DNA from: Lindgomyces ingoldianus
Taxonomy: Eukaryota > Ascomycota > Dothideomycetes > Pleosporales > Lindgomycetaceae
Reading direction: 5' to 3'
Assembly (NCBI RefSeq): GCF_010093535.1
Contig: NW_022985185.1
Location: 615,256-679,255 of the forward strand
DNA: 64,000 bases
Shown piece after piece: positions 25,601 to 37,283 of this stretch. The position numbers and the translations under genes are program-made. How positions within the stretch are numbered: the first letter of the stretch is position 1; each line of letters opens with the position of its first letter. A model generated the notes under the pieces. The model saw only the letters and a list, made by a program, of their open reading frames with translations. It was not told the origin of the DNA and did not search any database.

Positions 25601-26850
25601 GTAATACCTGCAATAGAAATAACCTGTAAAGGCATAAGGCCTATAAGTACTTCTAACTAATTAAAGCACTAAAATTACTATAGATAATAATTATAATAGA
25701 CTTTATTATAGAATTACTTCTATCTAAAGAACTAGGGACAGACAGGATGTGCAGCATAATTATAGTAGCTTTAGATAAAACTACTAAATATCTATATACT
25801 TAGCCTTTAGAAAAGATAATAACTGCTAAAAAATTTATTTATAAATTAAAATAAAACATAATATTAGTATATAAATGCTCTAAAATTATTATTTTTAACT
25901 AAGATAAGTCATTTACTAGCAGTTTCTAGAAAGCAGCAATACAGCACTTTAGCATAACATATAAGCTATTAACTACCTACTACCTGCAAACAGACAGTTA
26001 AACTAAAAGAGTAAATATAAAAGTAGAAAAGTACTTAAAGAAGTACATTTCTTATATATAAAATAATTAAGCAGCATAGCTTTTAATAGTGTAGTTAGTA
26101 ATTAATAATATAAAATTAGCTATAATAAAAGAAACGCTATATAAAGCTAATTTTAGATATAACTTCTATTTTGCATTACATAGAAACTAACCTACAGACT
26201 TATAGAAATTAGTAGATTAGCTAACAGACCTATAGCAGATACATAAAAAGTTAGCTATTAAAGCTAGGTCTAGCAGGAAAATAATAGAGAAGTATGCAAA
26301 TAAATTATAATAAGTAGGACTAGAAATCTACTTAGGCAATTATATGTATTTTAACATAAAAAACCTTAAGATACCTAAGCCTTCTAGGAAGCTAGTAGAA
26401 AGAAGAATAGGACTATATAAAGTCCTATAAACCTAGCAAGACAACTGCAAGCTTAAGCTTCTCCTGCACATAAAGATCTACCTATAGTTCTACGTCTCTA
26501 AACTAGAAAAAGCACTTAAAAAAATTCCTTTATTTATATAAAAATAAAAGAATAAAAAAACAGAATATAAAGTTAAACGCATTATAAGTAATTAAAAAAA
26601 CTAAAAGAAATTTTTAGTAAAATAAAAAAAATAGCTTACTAGTAAAAATACATAAAAACTAGCTAAGAATTTAAGGAACACGCAGCTATTAGTGTAAGAG
26701 TACTTTTAGGCTTATTTAAAAGAAACTAGCTAGGCAATAAAGCACCTATATTAAAAGAAACAGCTATGTTATTACTAGATAGCAGTAGCCTTTAAAGATA
26801 AGTCCTAGCTAATAAGAGTTAAGAAGGAGAACAGCTCTTTACTTTAGCCT
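22605..26850 (+). pseudogene. Gypsy D pol remnant: protease, RT, RNase H, integrase, chromodomain
   Basis: Protease is at 23370-23700 (ALIDSKCTFTAIN, where the family has D-S/T-G, then LGHI). RT is at 23990-24900, and the catalytic YLDDVLIY survives intact at 24511-24540. RNase H at 24930-25320 has YTDASLEAS. The integrase zinc domain is near 25500-25620 (RHLEIGTL, then CNTC), the core runs to about 26150 (IDFIIEL, then FNQDKSFTS) and a chromodomain lies at 26560-26690 (EYKVKRIIS, FLVKQKKQLTS). Its domain order is that of a Gypsy chromovirus; the chromodomain is known to steer integration to marked chromatin. Confidence 0.9.
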
Positions 26851-27449
26851 TAAAAGCTTTTATCTTGTCTAAGAAAGAAAAGTCTCCCTTTAAATATTTT
26901 ACACGTTAAGCTTTTAGCAAATCTAATAACTTTTAGATATAATTCTACTTAGAACACTTTTTATCTCTTACCTCTAAAACTTTCTAGCTTTGCTGTAACA
27001 TTTTTTTATGTAGATAGAGTTGTTTCTGTTCCTAAACTAGTTATTTGTCTAACAACGCGCAGTCCCTAGCCTAAGAAGCTTTAGTAGAACAAAAAAGCTT
27101 CTTTTTTTTCCTCTCTAAGCGTTTTTATGCAGCATTAGACATAAAAGTATTACACTTATTATTTTTTTTTACACACTTAACGCACTTGTCTAAGGACAAC
27201 ATTAACACACATAACAACTCTAAAGATTAGTAAGCGCTGTAAGGCCTTATTTTTGTCTAATAAAGAGGATTAAAATAAAGGGTAACATAAAAGCAGCAGA
27301 ATAAACAGGACTAACAAGCTATTTAGTATAAAGAAAATAGATGTTACAGATGCCTTTTAGTAGGTAGGCGCCTACTTTATAAACAAACCTGTACTAACAT
27401 AGTTGTGTAAGCAGAGCGGCAAGGACGCTGCTAGGGAAAGGGGGCAGCG
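26851..27449 (+). other. Gypsy D 3' untranslated region and polypurine tract
   Basis: It lies between the chromodomain end and the 3' LTR and has no domain. T-rich blocks occupy 26940-27180. The last 40 bases become GC-rich and end in the polypurine tract at about 27429-27449 (CTGCTAGGGAAAGGGGGCAGCG), the presumed plus-strand primer. Confidence 0.6.
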
Positions 27450-28063
27450 TGTTACAGTCTACAGTTGGACCAGCGTAACTCTACTAATAGTGCTCCACAA
27501 TCTGGCTGGATTAGAACAGGGCTTGCTTGCGAACTAATCAGAGATCACAGAGGCAGTGCAGCTGCCTAAAATAATAGAAGAGTGCGCTGTCTAGTAAAAA
27601 CATAGAATGTAAGGCTAAAGAAGCTTAGTAAGTCTAGATAAGCTAGACAAGTTAGCAGTAAAGCTAATTTATAGGGCTTGTCTAGGCTTACCTAAACTCG
27701 CCTTAGCGCACCTCTACATGTATATAGTTCCTTTGTAGAACAACTTTTAGAAAGTGTGTTTAATATTTAGTTTATTTTTTACATAGACTAAGTAGCATTT
27801 AGCTTTTTAAAAAGCTGTAATACTATTTGTATATCTTGCACTATATATACCTCTAACCCTGTCTAATAGGACTGTTTAACCCTAGCCTCCCTACTGCTGC
27901 ACATAGGGCAAACTATGATCTGGTTATCCTAAGAAACCCTCTATTAGCCTATTAGCCTGTACGTAGGACTGTACACCCTACCGGATTGGCCCCTTCTATC
28001 CGTCCTACCTTCCCCTAGGAATACCACAAGACCTGAGTGCTTCCCGAAGCAAGGATTGTAACA
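27450..28063 (+). repeat. 3' LTR of Gypsy D (614 bp)
   Basis: It pairs with 14414-15027. The left end is mutated (TGTTACAGTCTACAGTTGG), and the right end is clean (CTTCCCGAAGCAAGGATTGTAACA compared with CTTTCTAAAGTAAGAATTATAACA in the 5' copy). Confidence 0.92.
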
Positions 28064-28076
28064 GACACGTGCGACA

Positions 28077-29507
28077 CACCCCCCTAGCTTTAACAAAGTG
28101 AATACTAAAGCAAAGCTGTACAAAAGAAATAATAGACTGTAGGTGTACAGTAGTGCACTTAAGAGTGCGAAGTAGCAAAAAAGAAGTTAGTAGGCTTAGG
28201 CTTTAAAACTAATGTTAGTAGAGTGAGCCTTTAGAGCGTTACTTAGGCGGACAAGGCCTAGTTGTTTAATAAATGCTTAATGCTTTTGTTAAGGTAGAAA
28301 CTTAGTAAGGCTGTCAGGCGGCATGTCTGCAGTAGGGATCTAGTGTATGCAAATTCTTCTTTCCTAAGGCTTATAATTAATTAGAGCTGTGTGCTAAGTA
28401 GTTATAGCTTACTTAAGATTATTATTATTAGTCTTAAAGTCTATAGCTGCGTCGCCTGTTTGCAGACAGACCTTAATAACTAATAGTAGCTTGTTGTTAG
28501 AGCTATTATCTAGTGTGTTACTAAGGTTATGTTAGGAGACTAAGTTAATATTAGTTTCCCTTTTAGAGTTAACCTCTAGGATAGTTTCTAGGGTTATTTT
28601 AGAAGAGGGCATATAATAAAGGGAGCCTTGCTGGCGCTTTTTGTGCAGCTAATTACTAGGTCCCTTATTGCGCTCCTTAAGCTCTAGAAGCTCTTCTGTA
28701 AAATTAATATAGTCCTTATTATTTAAGGTATTATCTTGCGTAATAGGTTGCTGTGCAAGGTCTTTAGCAGCTATAACTATTAGCAAAATAGATCTAATAG
28801 ATAGATCCTCTGTGCACAATACTAGGGCCTAGTAACCCCTAGTTTAAGTAGTAAAGCAGATTAGTAATTAAGTGCTATTATAAAGTTATTTATATACAAG
28901 GTTGTCTCTAGAGTTAAAATATATATCTTATCCTTAAGAAAGAGATATAAGACTAGTAAACATGCTAGAGATGTAGGCTACATTATTTAGGTTTATCTTA
29001 GTAGGTCCTCTAGGACCCTTCACAGTAAGTGTGACTGTGCCCTATGCTAGTATAGGAAGGTGTTAGCTGCTGGCCCTAAGTTAGTCTAATAAGGATAAGC
29101 TCTAAGTCTATTAAAAGTTAGCTAGATTATTATAAACATAGATGTCTGCTCTAGGATCTAGGATCTATAAGTGCTAGAGAGGATTCTCTTTGTTATCTAG
29201 CTCTGCAGCATGTTCTTTACTTACAAGGTTTGTTGTAAAGCTTATAAGAGTAGCTGCTAATTACCTAGTACTAGTTAAAGCATTAGGTGGATTCTAGTTA
29301 GTAGAATTATTATAAAGTTAAGTCTTAGATATTACAGTTAGATTTAGACTAGGTTAAGACTATAAGCTTTAATTATATAATTAAGTTACATAACTAGACA
29401 ATTAAGTTAGCTAATAATAGTTACTATTATTACTGCCTCTTCTGTGTTCTCTTCCTTAGTTTAGTTAGTCTCTTAGCAGTAAAAAAAAGTCTCTATTCTT
29501 AAGCTGC
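28077..29507 (-). pseudogene. Copia E protease and RNase H tail (integrase and RT deleted)
   Basis: Read on the minus strand, a Copia protease segment lies at about 28900-29170 (ILDPRADIYVYNN, then GPRGPTKINLNNVAYISSM). It is followed within about 600 bases by the extreme C-terminus of RNase H at about 28240-28350 (ICIHWIPTADM, then SLTKFLP, then FIKQLGLV). Integrase and RT, normally about 2.5 kb between these parts, are missing. Stop density is moderate. At its left end a purine tract borders the E LTR. Confidence 0.8.
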
Positions 29508-29825
29508 TGTCACGATTGTGCACGAGTAAGGTTATAGAGCTTTACAGAGGTCTAGTTTAATTACTACGTGAGGTATTATAGTAGGTACAAGATGTTGTGT
29601 GAGGAACAGAAAGGTTTAGAAGGAAATTAGTAATTAAATACTTAGCTTAGAAGTCTAAGCGCTTTAAGTATAAATTAAGCCTATTTTAAGTTTAGTTAGT
29701 GTTAAGGTAGTTTATGCTTAAGTTTATGTCTATATTATGTTATGTTTATATTAGACATGCACTAATAATACTCTAGTACATGTCTAATATAGTTATGTCT
29801 AGAATCTAGGGAGGATACTATAACA
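29508..29825 (-). repeat. Left LTR of Gypsy A (3' LTR in coding sense)
   Basis: It starts TGTCACGATTGTGCACGAG (clean) and ends GGATACTATAACA (mutated form of GGATACCGTGACA). Confidence 0.92.
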
Positions 29826-32800
29826 GTACCCCCTCTCTTATTAGGAAGAGAATTCTTTACATTAGTAGTTCTAGCATTAAGTTGTTTTTATTAGGGTACA
29901 GGTTTAGTTTAGATAGGTATTAGGCGTAGAATTAAGTTACTGCAAAGTTCTTTTATAGGGCTTTTGTAGGTTCTTACAACAGTTTGTTATATTTAGTCTA
30001 TTTTATAAAGTATTTATAGATATATTTTTTTTTATTAAACTAGATCTATTTAATGTCTTTTACAACATATTCTAGTTTATTATTTATAATAATAGGTTTA
30101 AGTAGCAGGTTTAGCTGTCTAGGTAGATAGTTAGATTTAGAGGCTACTTAGCGCAGCAATAATACATAGAACATAGGGTGTATCTTTATGCTGTTAGGTA
30201 GGATTAATTAGTAAGTGTGTAATAAAACTATATAAGCTACTGTAAAAGGGCTAAAGTTTTTCTAATTAAGTTTTTTTAATTATTAGTTTATTTAGATATT
30301 TCTAGTGTCTAGCTAGACCTTCTTGCTAGCTGCATACATAGGGGCAGAGGTTTAAAATTAGTTTACATACTCTTATTAAAACACTTAAGCCTATGTAAGC
30401 TTTTTATAAACATATTTAGATATATTTTAGATTTTATTAATAAGTTTATTTATATCTATTACTTATATAAATTAATAAGTTAGTTAAAGAGTATTTAAAA
30501 GTAGTTTAAATTTTATTTAAAGGTAGTATCTATAGTTTACTAAAAATAAAGATACTTATGTTAATTTAAATATTATATTATTAGCTTTAAACTATGCTAT
30601 AGCTAACTATTTTACCTAGTTATCTTACTAGTAGTTTATGTATGCTTATAGGACTTATTTTATTATAGTGTTTACATTCTTAGTCTAGCTGTTAGTCTTT
30701 AGGTAAAAAGCTGTAGATAGATAGAGAATAATTTAGAGCTATTTATAAAGTTTGTCCTAGAAGGCTAAGACAAACTGTGTACCTCTGTCTAATATAATTA
30801 TGTTAGGCAGGCTATAGTAAACCTTTATGTATTAGTAGAATAACTAGGCTATATTAGGGGCAGTTATAAAGGAATATAGTATTAAGTGTTAATACTTAGT
30901 TAAGTAATTAACAACTACTATAATATTTATATACTCTTTAGATAAGAGTAGGTTTATAATAAAATTAATTAATATGTCTTTTTAAGCTTATTTAAAGATT
31001 AAAAGTAGTTTAAGTAGGCTATTATACTTTTTTTAAAAGGCCTTTACTTTACAGTAAGTATAGCAACATAATACGTATTAGTGTACAGTATAGAACATGC
31101 AGGGCTAGTAGTACTCTCTCTGTAGTAGGTTAAGAGTCTTTCCTCTGCCTAGGTGTCTTTTAATAGGCAAGTTATGTATAATTTAGAGTAGTTTAATTCT
31201 TAGTTTATTAGAATTAGAGATTATAAGTTAGTTATAGTAATATAGCTTACTATTTTAGTTTTTATAGTTAGCTAGTGTTACCTTCTTTAACTAACTAGCG
31301 CTGTTTTAGAGCAGGTCTAAGGTTTCTTAAATAAATTTATTATTTAGATACTTATTAGTAATAATTTAATTAATTATCTAATTTGTTTTATTTAAGTTAA
31401 GGTTTAAAAATAGCTTAGGTTAAAGTAAAGTTTAGTGTTAAGCCTTTTACACTTTTTTCTAAGCAGGGACATTTTAAGATTGCTTTATAAAGGCATCTAG
31501 TTTCCCTCTATTTTAACTAAAATAATAAGTAATCTTAAAATTAAAATAAAATAAGTATTTAAACTAATAGGCTTATTAGTAGCTAAGTTATTTTATAGTT
31601 ATAAAGTACTATAAGTTCTTATTATTAAATAAGACCTATATTAGATGCGCTGCACTTTCTAGTTTAGGTTGCTATTATTTAAAGTAGTGTACTATAGTAA
31701 GCAATTTCTTATTATAGATTTTATAATTGCCTTCTACAGGACTTATTCTTTTTAAGAAATATGTAATAGGCCTAATAGTCTTATCTAGCTTAGTCTAGAA
31801 GAGAACTCCTGCTACTATGTAGTCTAAGGCATTAGCTTCTATAAGTATTAGTAGTTTAAAGTTAAAGTAGTAAAGTATTAAGGCTTTAGTAAAGGCTTTC
31901 TTTAGCTAGTTAAAGAACTATTAGTAATTTAAGTTAAAGTTAAATTAAATTTTTTTTTTAGTAAGTGTAATTATAAGGCTTACTTACTGCAAAAAGTTAT
32001 TAATAAATTATTAGTAAAAGTTAGTAAATTTTATAAAAGCTTAAACATTTTTTACATTTTTTAGGTATTACTAATTAGGCATAGTCTAAACCTTAATAGA
32101 GTCTATTTAAATGCTATTTATAAAGATTACATATCCTAAATACATAACCTTTAATTAGTAGAACTTGCATTTGTCTATGTTAAGTTGTAAACCTACTTCT
32201 TCTATAGCTTTTAGCACTAGGCGTATATGCTATTTATGCTCTAAAAGGCTATTACTATAAATTAAAATGTTATTAATATACACAGTGCAGAACACATCTA
32301 GGTAGAGTTAAAGTAAGTTGTTTATAAAATGTTAAAAAGTACTAGGCGCGTTAGCTAAGCTAAAGGGCATTACTAAGTACTTAAATAGTCTATATTAGGT
32401 CTAAAACACTATTAGCTACTTATTACCTTTTGCTATCTTTAGCTTGTTAAAAGCAGTAATAATATCTAACTTTATAAAATACTTTGCTTTACTTAGTTAG
32501 CTTAGAGTTTTTTATAAAAAAGAAATTAAGTATTAGTTTTTAATAGTAATAGTGTTTAGTCCTTAGTAGTTAATATAGAATTAAAGCTTACCTCTAAGTT
32601 TCTTTATAAATAGTATAGGTAACACTACTAGTAAGAAGCTAGCTTAAATAAACTCTTTTTTTAAGTTCTTATTAAAGTATTTTTAGAGCACTTTTAATTT
32701 ATTTAGTAATATTTTATATAGTAGCCTATAACTAAGTTGTTTACTAGGCTTAAAAGTTATCTAGTAATTATATAAATGTTATATTAAAAGCTTATTAAAC

Positions 32801-34853
32801 TTGTCTTAAAAAAAGATATATAATAAGTTATAGTAGTCTTAAGAGACTATTATTTTTAAGTTAGTGCATTTTTAAGAAGCTAAAGCTTAGTCTATATTAG
32901 AAATTATAACTGCGTAAATTTTATAATCTAGTTATTAAGCTAGAGTTATAAATAAAGTAGGTCTTATATAGCAGATGTCTATCTACTGTTTAAGTCCTAG
33001 TTTATGTTTAAATTAAGTAAGTAAAGATTTTTTAAAAGCTTTTTTTTTTTTAAGTTTAAGCAGTTATTAAATTATTTTATATAGCTTATCTTAGTAAAAG
33101 GCCTAGCTTATTAGCCTTACTTAGGTAGTTCTTCTCTAGGTTATTAAAAAGTAGGTCTAGAAACCTTCTATACTAAGTGCTACTTAAGTGTTATTTAGGT
33201 GTAAGTGTAAGCATATATCTTAGTATTAAAAAGAGTTAAAGTTTAAAACTTACTTTTAGTAATTAAAGGCAACTTTATGCTAATATAGCTATAGTTGTTC
33301 TAGAATTAGGTTATAATATTTTATGTTTATTACATAAAGCTTAATCTGCTCCTTATAGTGTTAGTAGGTAATTATAATAGTTATAGTATAAAAGATAAAA
33401 CTTTTTTTAAGTTATTTTTTATTAAATCTAGTTAGGTAAATTATTTAGGTAAGTAGTGTTAATTAAAGATTTAGTTTATGCGCTAGTTCTCTATTAATAT
33501 AACTTATGCTATTTACTCTTAAGTTAATAAAAGCTTATATTAGAGCTAATATAGTTCTTTATTATAAATATATAGAAATATTAACTTAGTACTTTTAGTT
33601 ATTAGTAAGAGACTTAGCCTATAAGTTAGTAAAAATCTAGTGTTAAATTAGTTCTAAGGGGCAACTTAGCCCTAGAACAAGCCTTTTTACAGGCTCCTAC
33701 TGCTATAGCTGCAGCTATGTTAAAAGTAGTAAAAAGAATTAAGGCTTAAATATAAGTTAAAGCCTTTATAAAAATAAAATTAAAATAGTAAAAATCTTTA
33801 ATAAGTGCTAGTAGTGCTACTTACGTAGACTTAAGAAAAAAAAATAAAGTAGTTTTAAAAAATATAACTATACTTACTATACTTAAAGCATTAACTTTTT
33901 TTCTTATAATTTTTACACTTTTTAGAACTAACTAGAGCATAATTTAAATTAATTTTTATTATATTAGAGTTCTTATTTACAACTACGCTAGTTTAGGGGC
34001 GTATTAGGGCTTGTACAGGGAGGAACCTTATGTTATTATTATAGGTAGCAATAAAGTTTATATATGTGTTAAGGTTGTTTAGAAGGGGTTTTTTTACTAT
34101 AGTGTGTTATAGTTTAGTTAAGAGGGAGTTATATAAAGCTATAATTAGACTTATTTTATTTAGGCCTATATTAGATGCAAGTTAGTAAAACTTAGTAAAG
34201 TGTAAAGTAAAGCTTTTTTTTTTTTTTATAAAGTGTTTAGGTAACTTAGAGCTGTTAACTTTTTATTTAAGTTTTTATAAGTTACTTATAAAAACACTAT
34301 AAATTAATCTAAGTTAATAATATCTTTATTTATTAGTAAGTTAATTAAGGCTGTTACATTATAGTTAAGTTAAAAGTAGGTGTATAGTAACTAGAAGTAT
34401 TTAAAAAAGAATTAGTCTATGTTTTCTTTAAGTTTATATTAGAGCTTATGTAAAAAAGAAGGTAGGTCTTTCTATTTTTTATTAAACAGTAGGGGATTAG
34501 AAAGTTAGTTAGATTTTATTACTAAGTTAGAAAAGTTACAGGTTGTAAGTAGTGTTAGGCAGAAAAAAGTTAAGCTATCTCTAGACTTCTAAGTAAGCTT
34601 TAAAGCTAGTAAGTTCTTAGTTTCTACTACTATAATAAAAGTTAAAGTAAAAATAGACTGTTTAATAATATAAAGCTATTTTTTAAAGTTTTTTTAAAAA
34701 GTTTTAAAGCTTACAACATAGTAGCTTTTTTATAAAGTAAGCGCTTTTTAAAAAGCTTCTTAGCTTACTTTAATAGCTTAAAGTTATGTAAGTACTAAGC
34801 TTATTAAATTAAATTTAGAGGCTATTTTTAGCTAGAGTTTTAACATAACATAA
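29826..34853 (-). pseudogene. Gypsy A gag-pol remnant
   Basis: Reading right to left on the minus strand: gag at about 34850-33650, protease at about 33650-33250, RT at about 32700-31950 with YINNILIYSNS near 32260-32295 (family form YIDDILIYSDS), RNase H at about 31950-31450, and the integrase zinc domain at about 31180-31050 (His pair, then CYTC). A chromodomain-like tail is at about 30080-29870 (KYFIKQTKYN). The frame continues to the polypurine tract, leaving almost no 3' untranslated region. Confidence 0.85.
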
Positions 34854-35171
34854 TATTATAATTATGCATAAGTAAGGTTATAGAGCTTTATAGAGGTCTA
34901 GTTTAATTACTATGTAAGGTATTATAGTAGGTATAAGATGTTATATAAGGAATAAAAAAGTTTAAAAAGAAATTAGTAATTAAATACTTAGCTTAGAAGT
35001 CTAAGCGCTTTAGGTATAAATTAAGCCTGTTCTAGGTTTAGTTAGTGTTAAGGTAGTTTATGCTTAAGTTTATGTCTATGTTGTGTTGTGTTTGTGTTAG
35101 ACGTGCACTAATAATACTCTAGTACGCGTCTAATATAGTTATGTCTGGGATCTAGGGAGGATACCGTGACA
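34854..35171 (-). repeat. Right LTR of Gypsy A (5' LTR in coding sense)
   Basis: It starts TATTATAATTATGCATAAG (mutated) and ends GGGAGGATACCGTGACA (clean), the mirror of the left copy. Confidence 0.92.
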
Positions 35172-35222
35172 GCTGCTTAGCTTCTACTTTAAGCTAAAAA
35201 TTACTACTTATCTACTTATTAT

Positions 35223-35502
35223 TGTAACGGCGCAGGCAAGACAATGGGTCCGAATGCGGTGGGAATCCACTTAGAGGCATATGGGAGTGCGTGGGGACTC
35301 TGAACCTGGGAATGCCATTGACACCTATAGGCCTAGTACGAAAGGATATCAGAAACCTACCGAGCTAGCTACGGGGGCAAGGTGCGACTAAATACATGAG
35401 GGAATAGGGGTAACAGCAGGGGTCGGGGCCAGGTCGAGGTCGGGGCCGATACGGGGGTCTTCCGGGCCATCCGAGATGGAACGATTCATGAGGATCGTTA
35501 CA
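35223..35502 (+). repeat. Solo LTR H1 (280 bp, unmutated)
   Basis: It runs from TGTAACGGCGCAGGCAAG to GAGGATCGTTACA, flanked by ATTAT at 35218-35222 and 35503-35507. TG...CA ends with a 5-bp duplication fit a solo LTR. It is GC-rich with no sign of RIP and matches H2 at 61774-62053 in opposite orientation, with only a few differences. No internal part of this family is in the window, so its superfamily and true strand are unknown. Confidence 0.85.
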
Positions 35503-35507
35503 ATTAT

Positions 35508-36436
35508 ATTCCTACTAAAGGAAGGTAAAGATCTAGAACTTTTTAGGTCTTAGTTAAGAATTATTAATCTTACAGTTTTTAGATTTATAGCAACCTCTAC
35601 AGAAGTTGCATATAAACTGTTGTTGTTCTAGTGTAGACAAGCGTCCTTAGTATGTAGCAAAACTACTGTAGGTGACACTAGGTTGCTAAGCTAGCTATAA
35701 TTGTTGCTAATTTTTAAAAAACTCTAGACAGCTAGTAAGGAAATTAGGTAGATCCTTATTAGTCTGTTTATGCTAGACTAGGATTAATTAGATAGCTGCT
35801 ACGCATCTAAGGTTTATGTCTAAAATTGCTAACACAAAGTTATAGTGTAGTTAATATTCTGTTACATTTAGCAGGTAGACTAATTTAGCATTAATATATG
35901 CGTTCCTATACATGGTGATTTATTAGTTCTGTTTTATTTTTAATAACTACTTCCTTGCGCAGTTATATGCTGTTTATGCGCTCTACTTAAGCTGCTTATT
36001 AAAGGGCTCTAGAATTGCCCTTAAGGCCTTTAGCCTTTTATAGATTGTTTCTTTATCCCTAATAATAAAGTAGTTTAATGCGTTAATAGTGCTTTTAATA
36101 AGCACATAGATGTCTAATAAGGCTTTATGTTAAGTTTAGAATAACTTTAGATTATTACAGTAGTCTTTACAGGCTATTATGTAGCATTGTTAATTATTAA
36201 GGTTTAGGTTAGAGACTATAGGATTTAGACTAAGCTAGGTGCTGCCTGTATAAAACTTCGCGACCTTAGGCCTCTGTAGCATAGTGTTAACTAAGAGATT
36301 TTCTAGTAAGAGGTCTAGATTAATATACTCCTAGACATATTCTCTAGTTACTTGTGTCTTAATGCAACTAAACTAGGGCTTCTAGTCGCTCTTTTTAGTA
36401 AGCTGTACAGAGGCATTAATAGTTAGAGTTATCTTT
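35508..36436 (-). pseudogene. Copia E gag remnant
   Basis: It is a minus-strand frame with Copia Gag features: ENLLVNTMLQRPKVAKFYTG (about 36245-36310), a helical stretch with ALLDIYVLIKSTINALN (about 36060-36130), and a C-terminal region at about 35570-35650 with Cys codons (ICNFCRGCY) that may be a zinc knuckle. Most stops are TAG or TAA. It is separated from the rest of E by H1, a 46-bp piece (35172-35217) and Gypsy A. Confidence 0.72.
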
Positions 36437-36988
36437 AGTAGACAAAAAGGTTGTTGTTTAGTTAATTAGGCTTAGCTAGTAAGCAATCTGTGATTAATGT
36501 TTTAGAATAGACAGAAGGTTATTGTCCTGTTAATTAGGCTTAGGTGGGGAGCAATCTGTAATTAATATGTGTAGAATAGACAGAAGGTTATTGTCTAGTT
36601 AATTAGGCTTAGCTAGTAAGCAATCTGTGATTAGTATGTTTTGGAATAGACAGAAGGTTATCGTCTAGTTAATTAGGCTTAGTTGGTGAGCAATCTGTGA
36701 TCAATATGTTTTAGAATGGACGGAAGGTTATCGTCCAGTCAATCAGGCTCTAGTGGTGAGCAATCTGTGATCGATATGTTTTTGAATGGACGGAGGTTAT
36801 CGTCCGTTCAATCGGGCTCAGCTGGTGAGCAATCTGTGATCGATATGTGTAGAATGGACGGAAGGTTATTGTCCAGTCGATCGGGCTCAGCTGGTGAGCA
36901 ATCTGTGATCGATTTGTTTTAGAATAGACGGAAGGTTATCGTCCGGTCAATCGGGCTCAAGTGGTGAGCAATCTGTGATCGATATGTG
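36437..36988. repeat. 69-bp tandem array, 8 copies
   Basis: The word GCAATCTGTGAT or its RIP form starts at 36483, 36551, 36620, 36690, 36760, 36829, 36898 and 36968, so the spacing is 68-70 bp. Each unit also has GGACG...CGTCC, a short inverted repeat. The array lies in the 5' leader of Copia E between the primer site and gag. Left copies are mutated (TTAATTAGGCTTAG), right copies are clean (TCAATCGGGCTCAG). A 68-codon plus-strand frame over three units is a by-product, because 70-bp spacings break the frame. Confidence 0.92.
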
Positions 36989-37081
36989 TTGAGGTTCGCG
37001 GGGCCCTGAAGCTAGATGCAAAAGCTAACTGTGCAGTGGTGACTAGAGGACTAGTCAGGAGCGCGACTCCGGGCTCATAAC
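36989..37081 (-). other. Copia E 5' leader and putative primer-binding site
   Basis: This GC-rich, unmutated leader lies next to the 5' LTR. In coding sense the first bases after the LTR are GTTATGAGCCCGGAGTC, the expected place for a tRNA primer-binding site. The primer tRNA was not identified. Confidence 0.5.
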
Positions 37082-37283
37082 TCTTGCATGAGCTGAGGAG
37101 GGGACATATGGCAAACGACTCGACAAGGGAGCGAGATCCAAACAAGGTGGAATGAGTGTATTGTAAGGTCTGAGGAGCTCGATAGAGCTCTGAGCTGACT
37201 ATATACTGTACGAGATAGGAGCTATGCCTAATGAGTGAATAGTGCAGTACATGGGTATGATATCGCGTGAGACACGTGCGACA
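37082..37283 (-). repeat. 5' LTR of Copia E (202 bp)
   Basis: It is intact and almost identical to the split copy at 14220-14413 plus 28069-28076. On the plus strand it runs TCTTGCATGAGCTGAG to GACACGTGCGACA. It is followed by the GCAAG duplication. Confidence 0.9.

Larger units (their letters stand above)
14414..28063 (+). mobile_element. Gypsy chromovirus D hosting Copia I
   Basis: It has 614-bp LTRs at 14414-15027 and 27450-28063 and GACAC duplications on both sides. Plus-strand gag (15080-16705) is split from pol (22605-26850) by Copia I, with an AGTTC duplication. A polypurine tract (GGGAAAGGGGGCAGCG) ends at 27449, directly before the 3' LTR. All Gypsy domains are traceable, with RIP stops. 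Without Copia I it is about 7.75 kb, a full-length size for a chromovirus. Confidence 0.93.
14220..28076 (-). repeat. 3' LTR of Copia E, split by Gypsy D
   Basis: The LTR pieces are 14220-14413 and 28069-28076, 202 bp together, equal to the right LTR at 37082-37283. Gypsy D entered near its end with a GACAC duplication (14409-14413, 28064-28068). On the minus strand the LTR starts TGTCGCACGTG and ends CATGCAAGA, so its termini are TG...GA rather than TG...CA. It shows very few RIP changes. Confidence 0.88.
29508..35171 (-). mobile_element. Gypsy chromovirus A (5664 bp)
   Basis: It has 318-bp LTRs at 29508-29825 and 34854-35171 and GCTGC duplications at 29503-29507 and 35172-35176. Coding is on the minus strand: gag next to the right LTR, then protease, RT, RNase H, integrase and chromodomain, with a polypurine tract (GAGAGGGGGTAC in reverse complement) next to the left LTR. 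It is the same family as B, A2 and K. It is inactive through dense RIP stops. Confidence 0.93.
14220..37283 (-). mobile_element. Copia retrotransposon E, internally deleted, hosting D, A and H1
   Basis: Its ends are two 202-bp LTRs and it is flanked by GCAAG at 14215-14219 and 37284-37288. It lies on the minus strand: a purine tract (GCTAGGGGGGTG in reverse complement) borders the left LTR, and a putative primer-binding site GTTATGAGCCCGG borders the right LTR. Own sequence left after removing insertions is about 3.1 kb: a 5' leader with a 69-bp array, gag, protease and the RNase H tail. Integrase and RT are absent, so E is a deletion derivative. Confidence 0.85.

Noticed and set aside
36716..36922. 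68-codon repeat protein
   Set aside because: It covers only three array units. The 68-70-bp spacing shifts the frame between units, and it runs antisense to the element.
36437..36988. CRISPR-like array of eight repeats
   Set aside because: The units are contiguous 69-bp copies without unique spacers, in fungal retrotransposon DNA.
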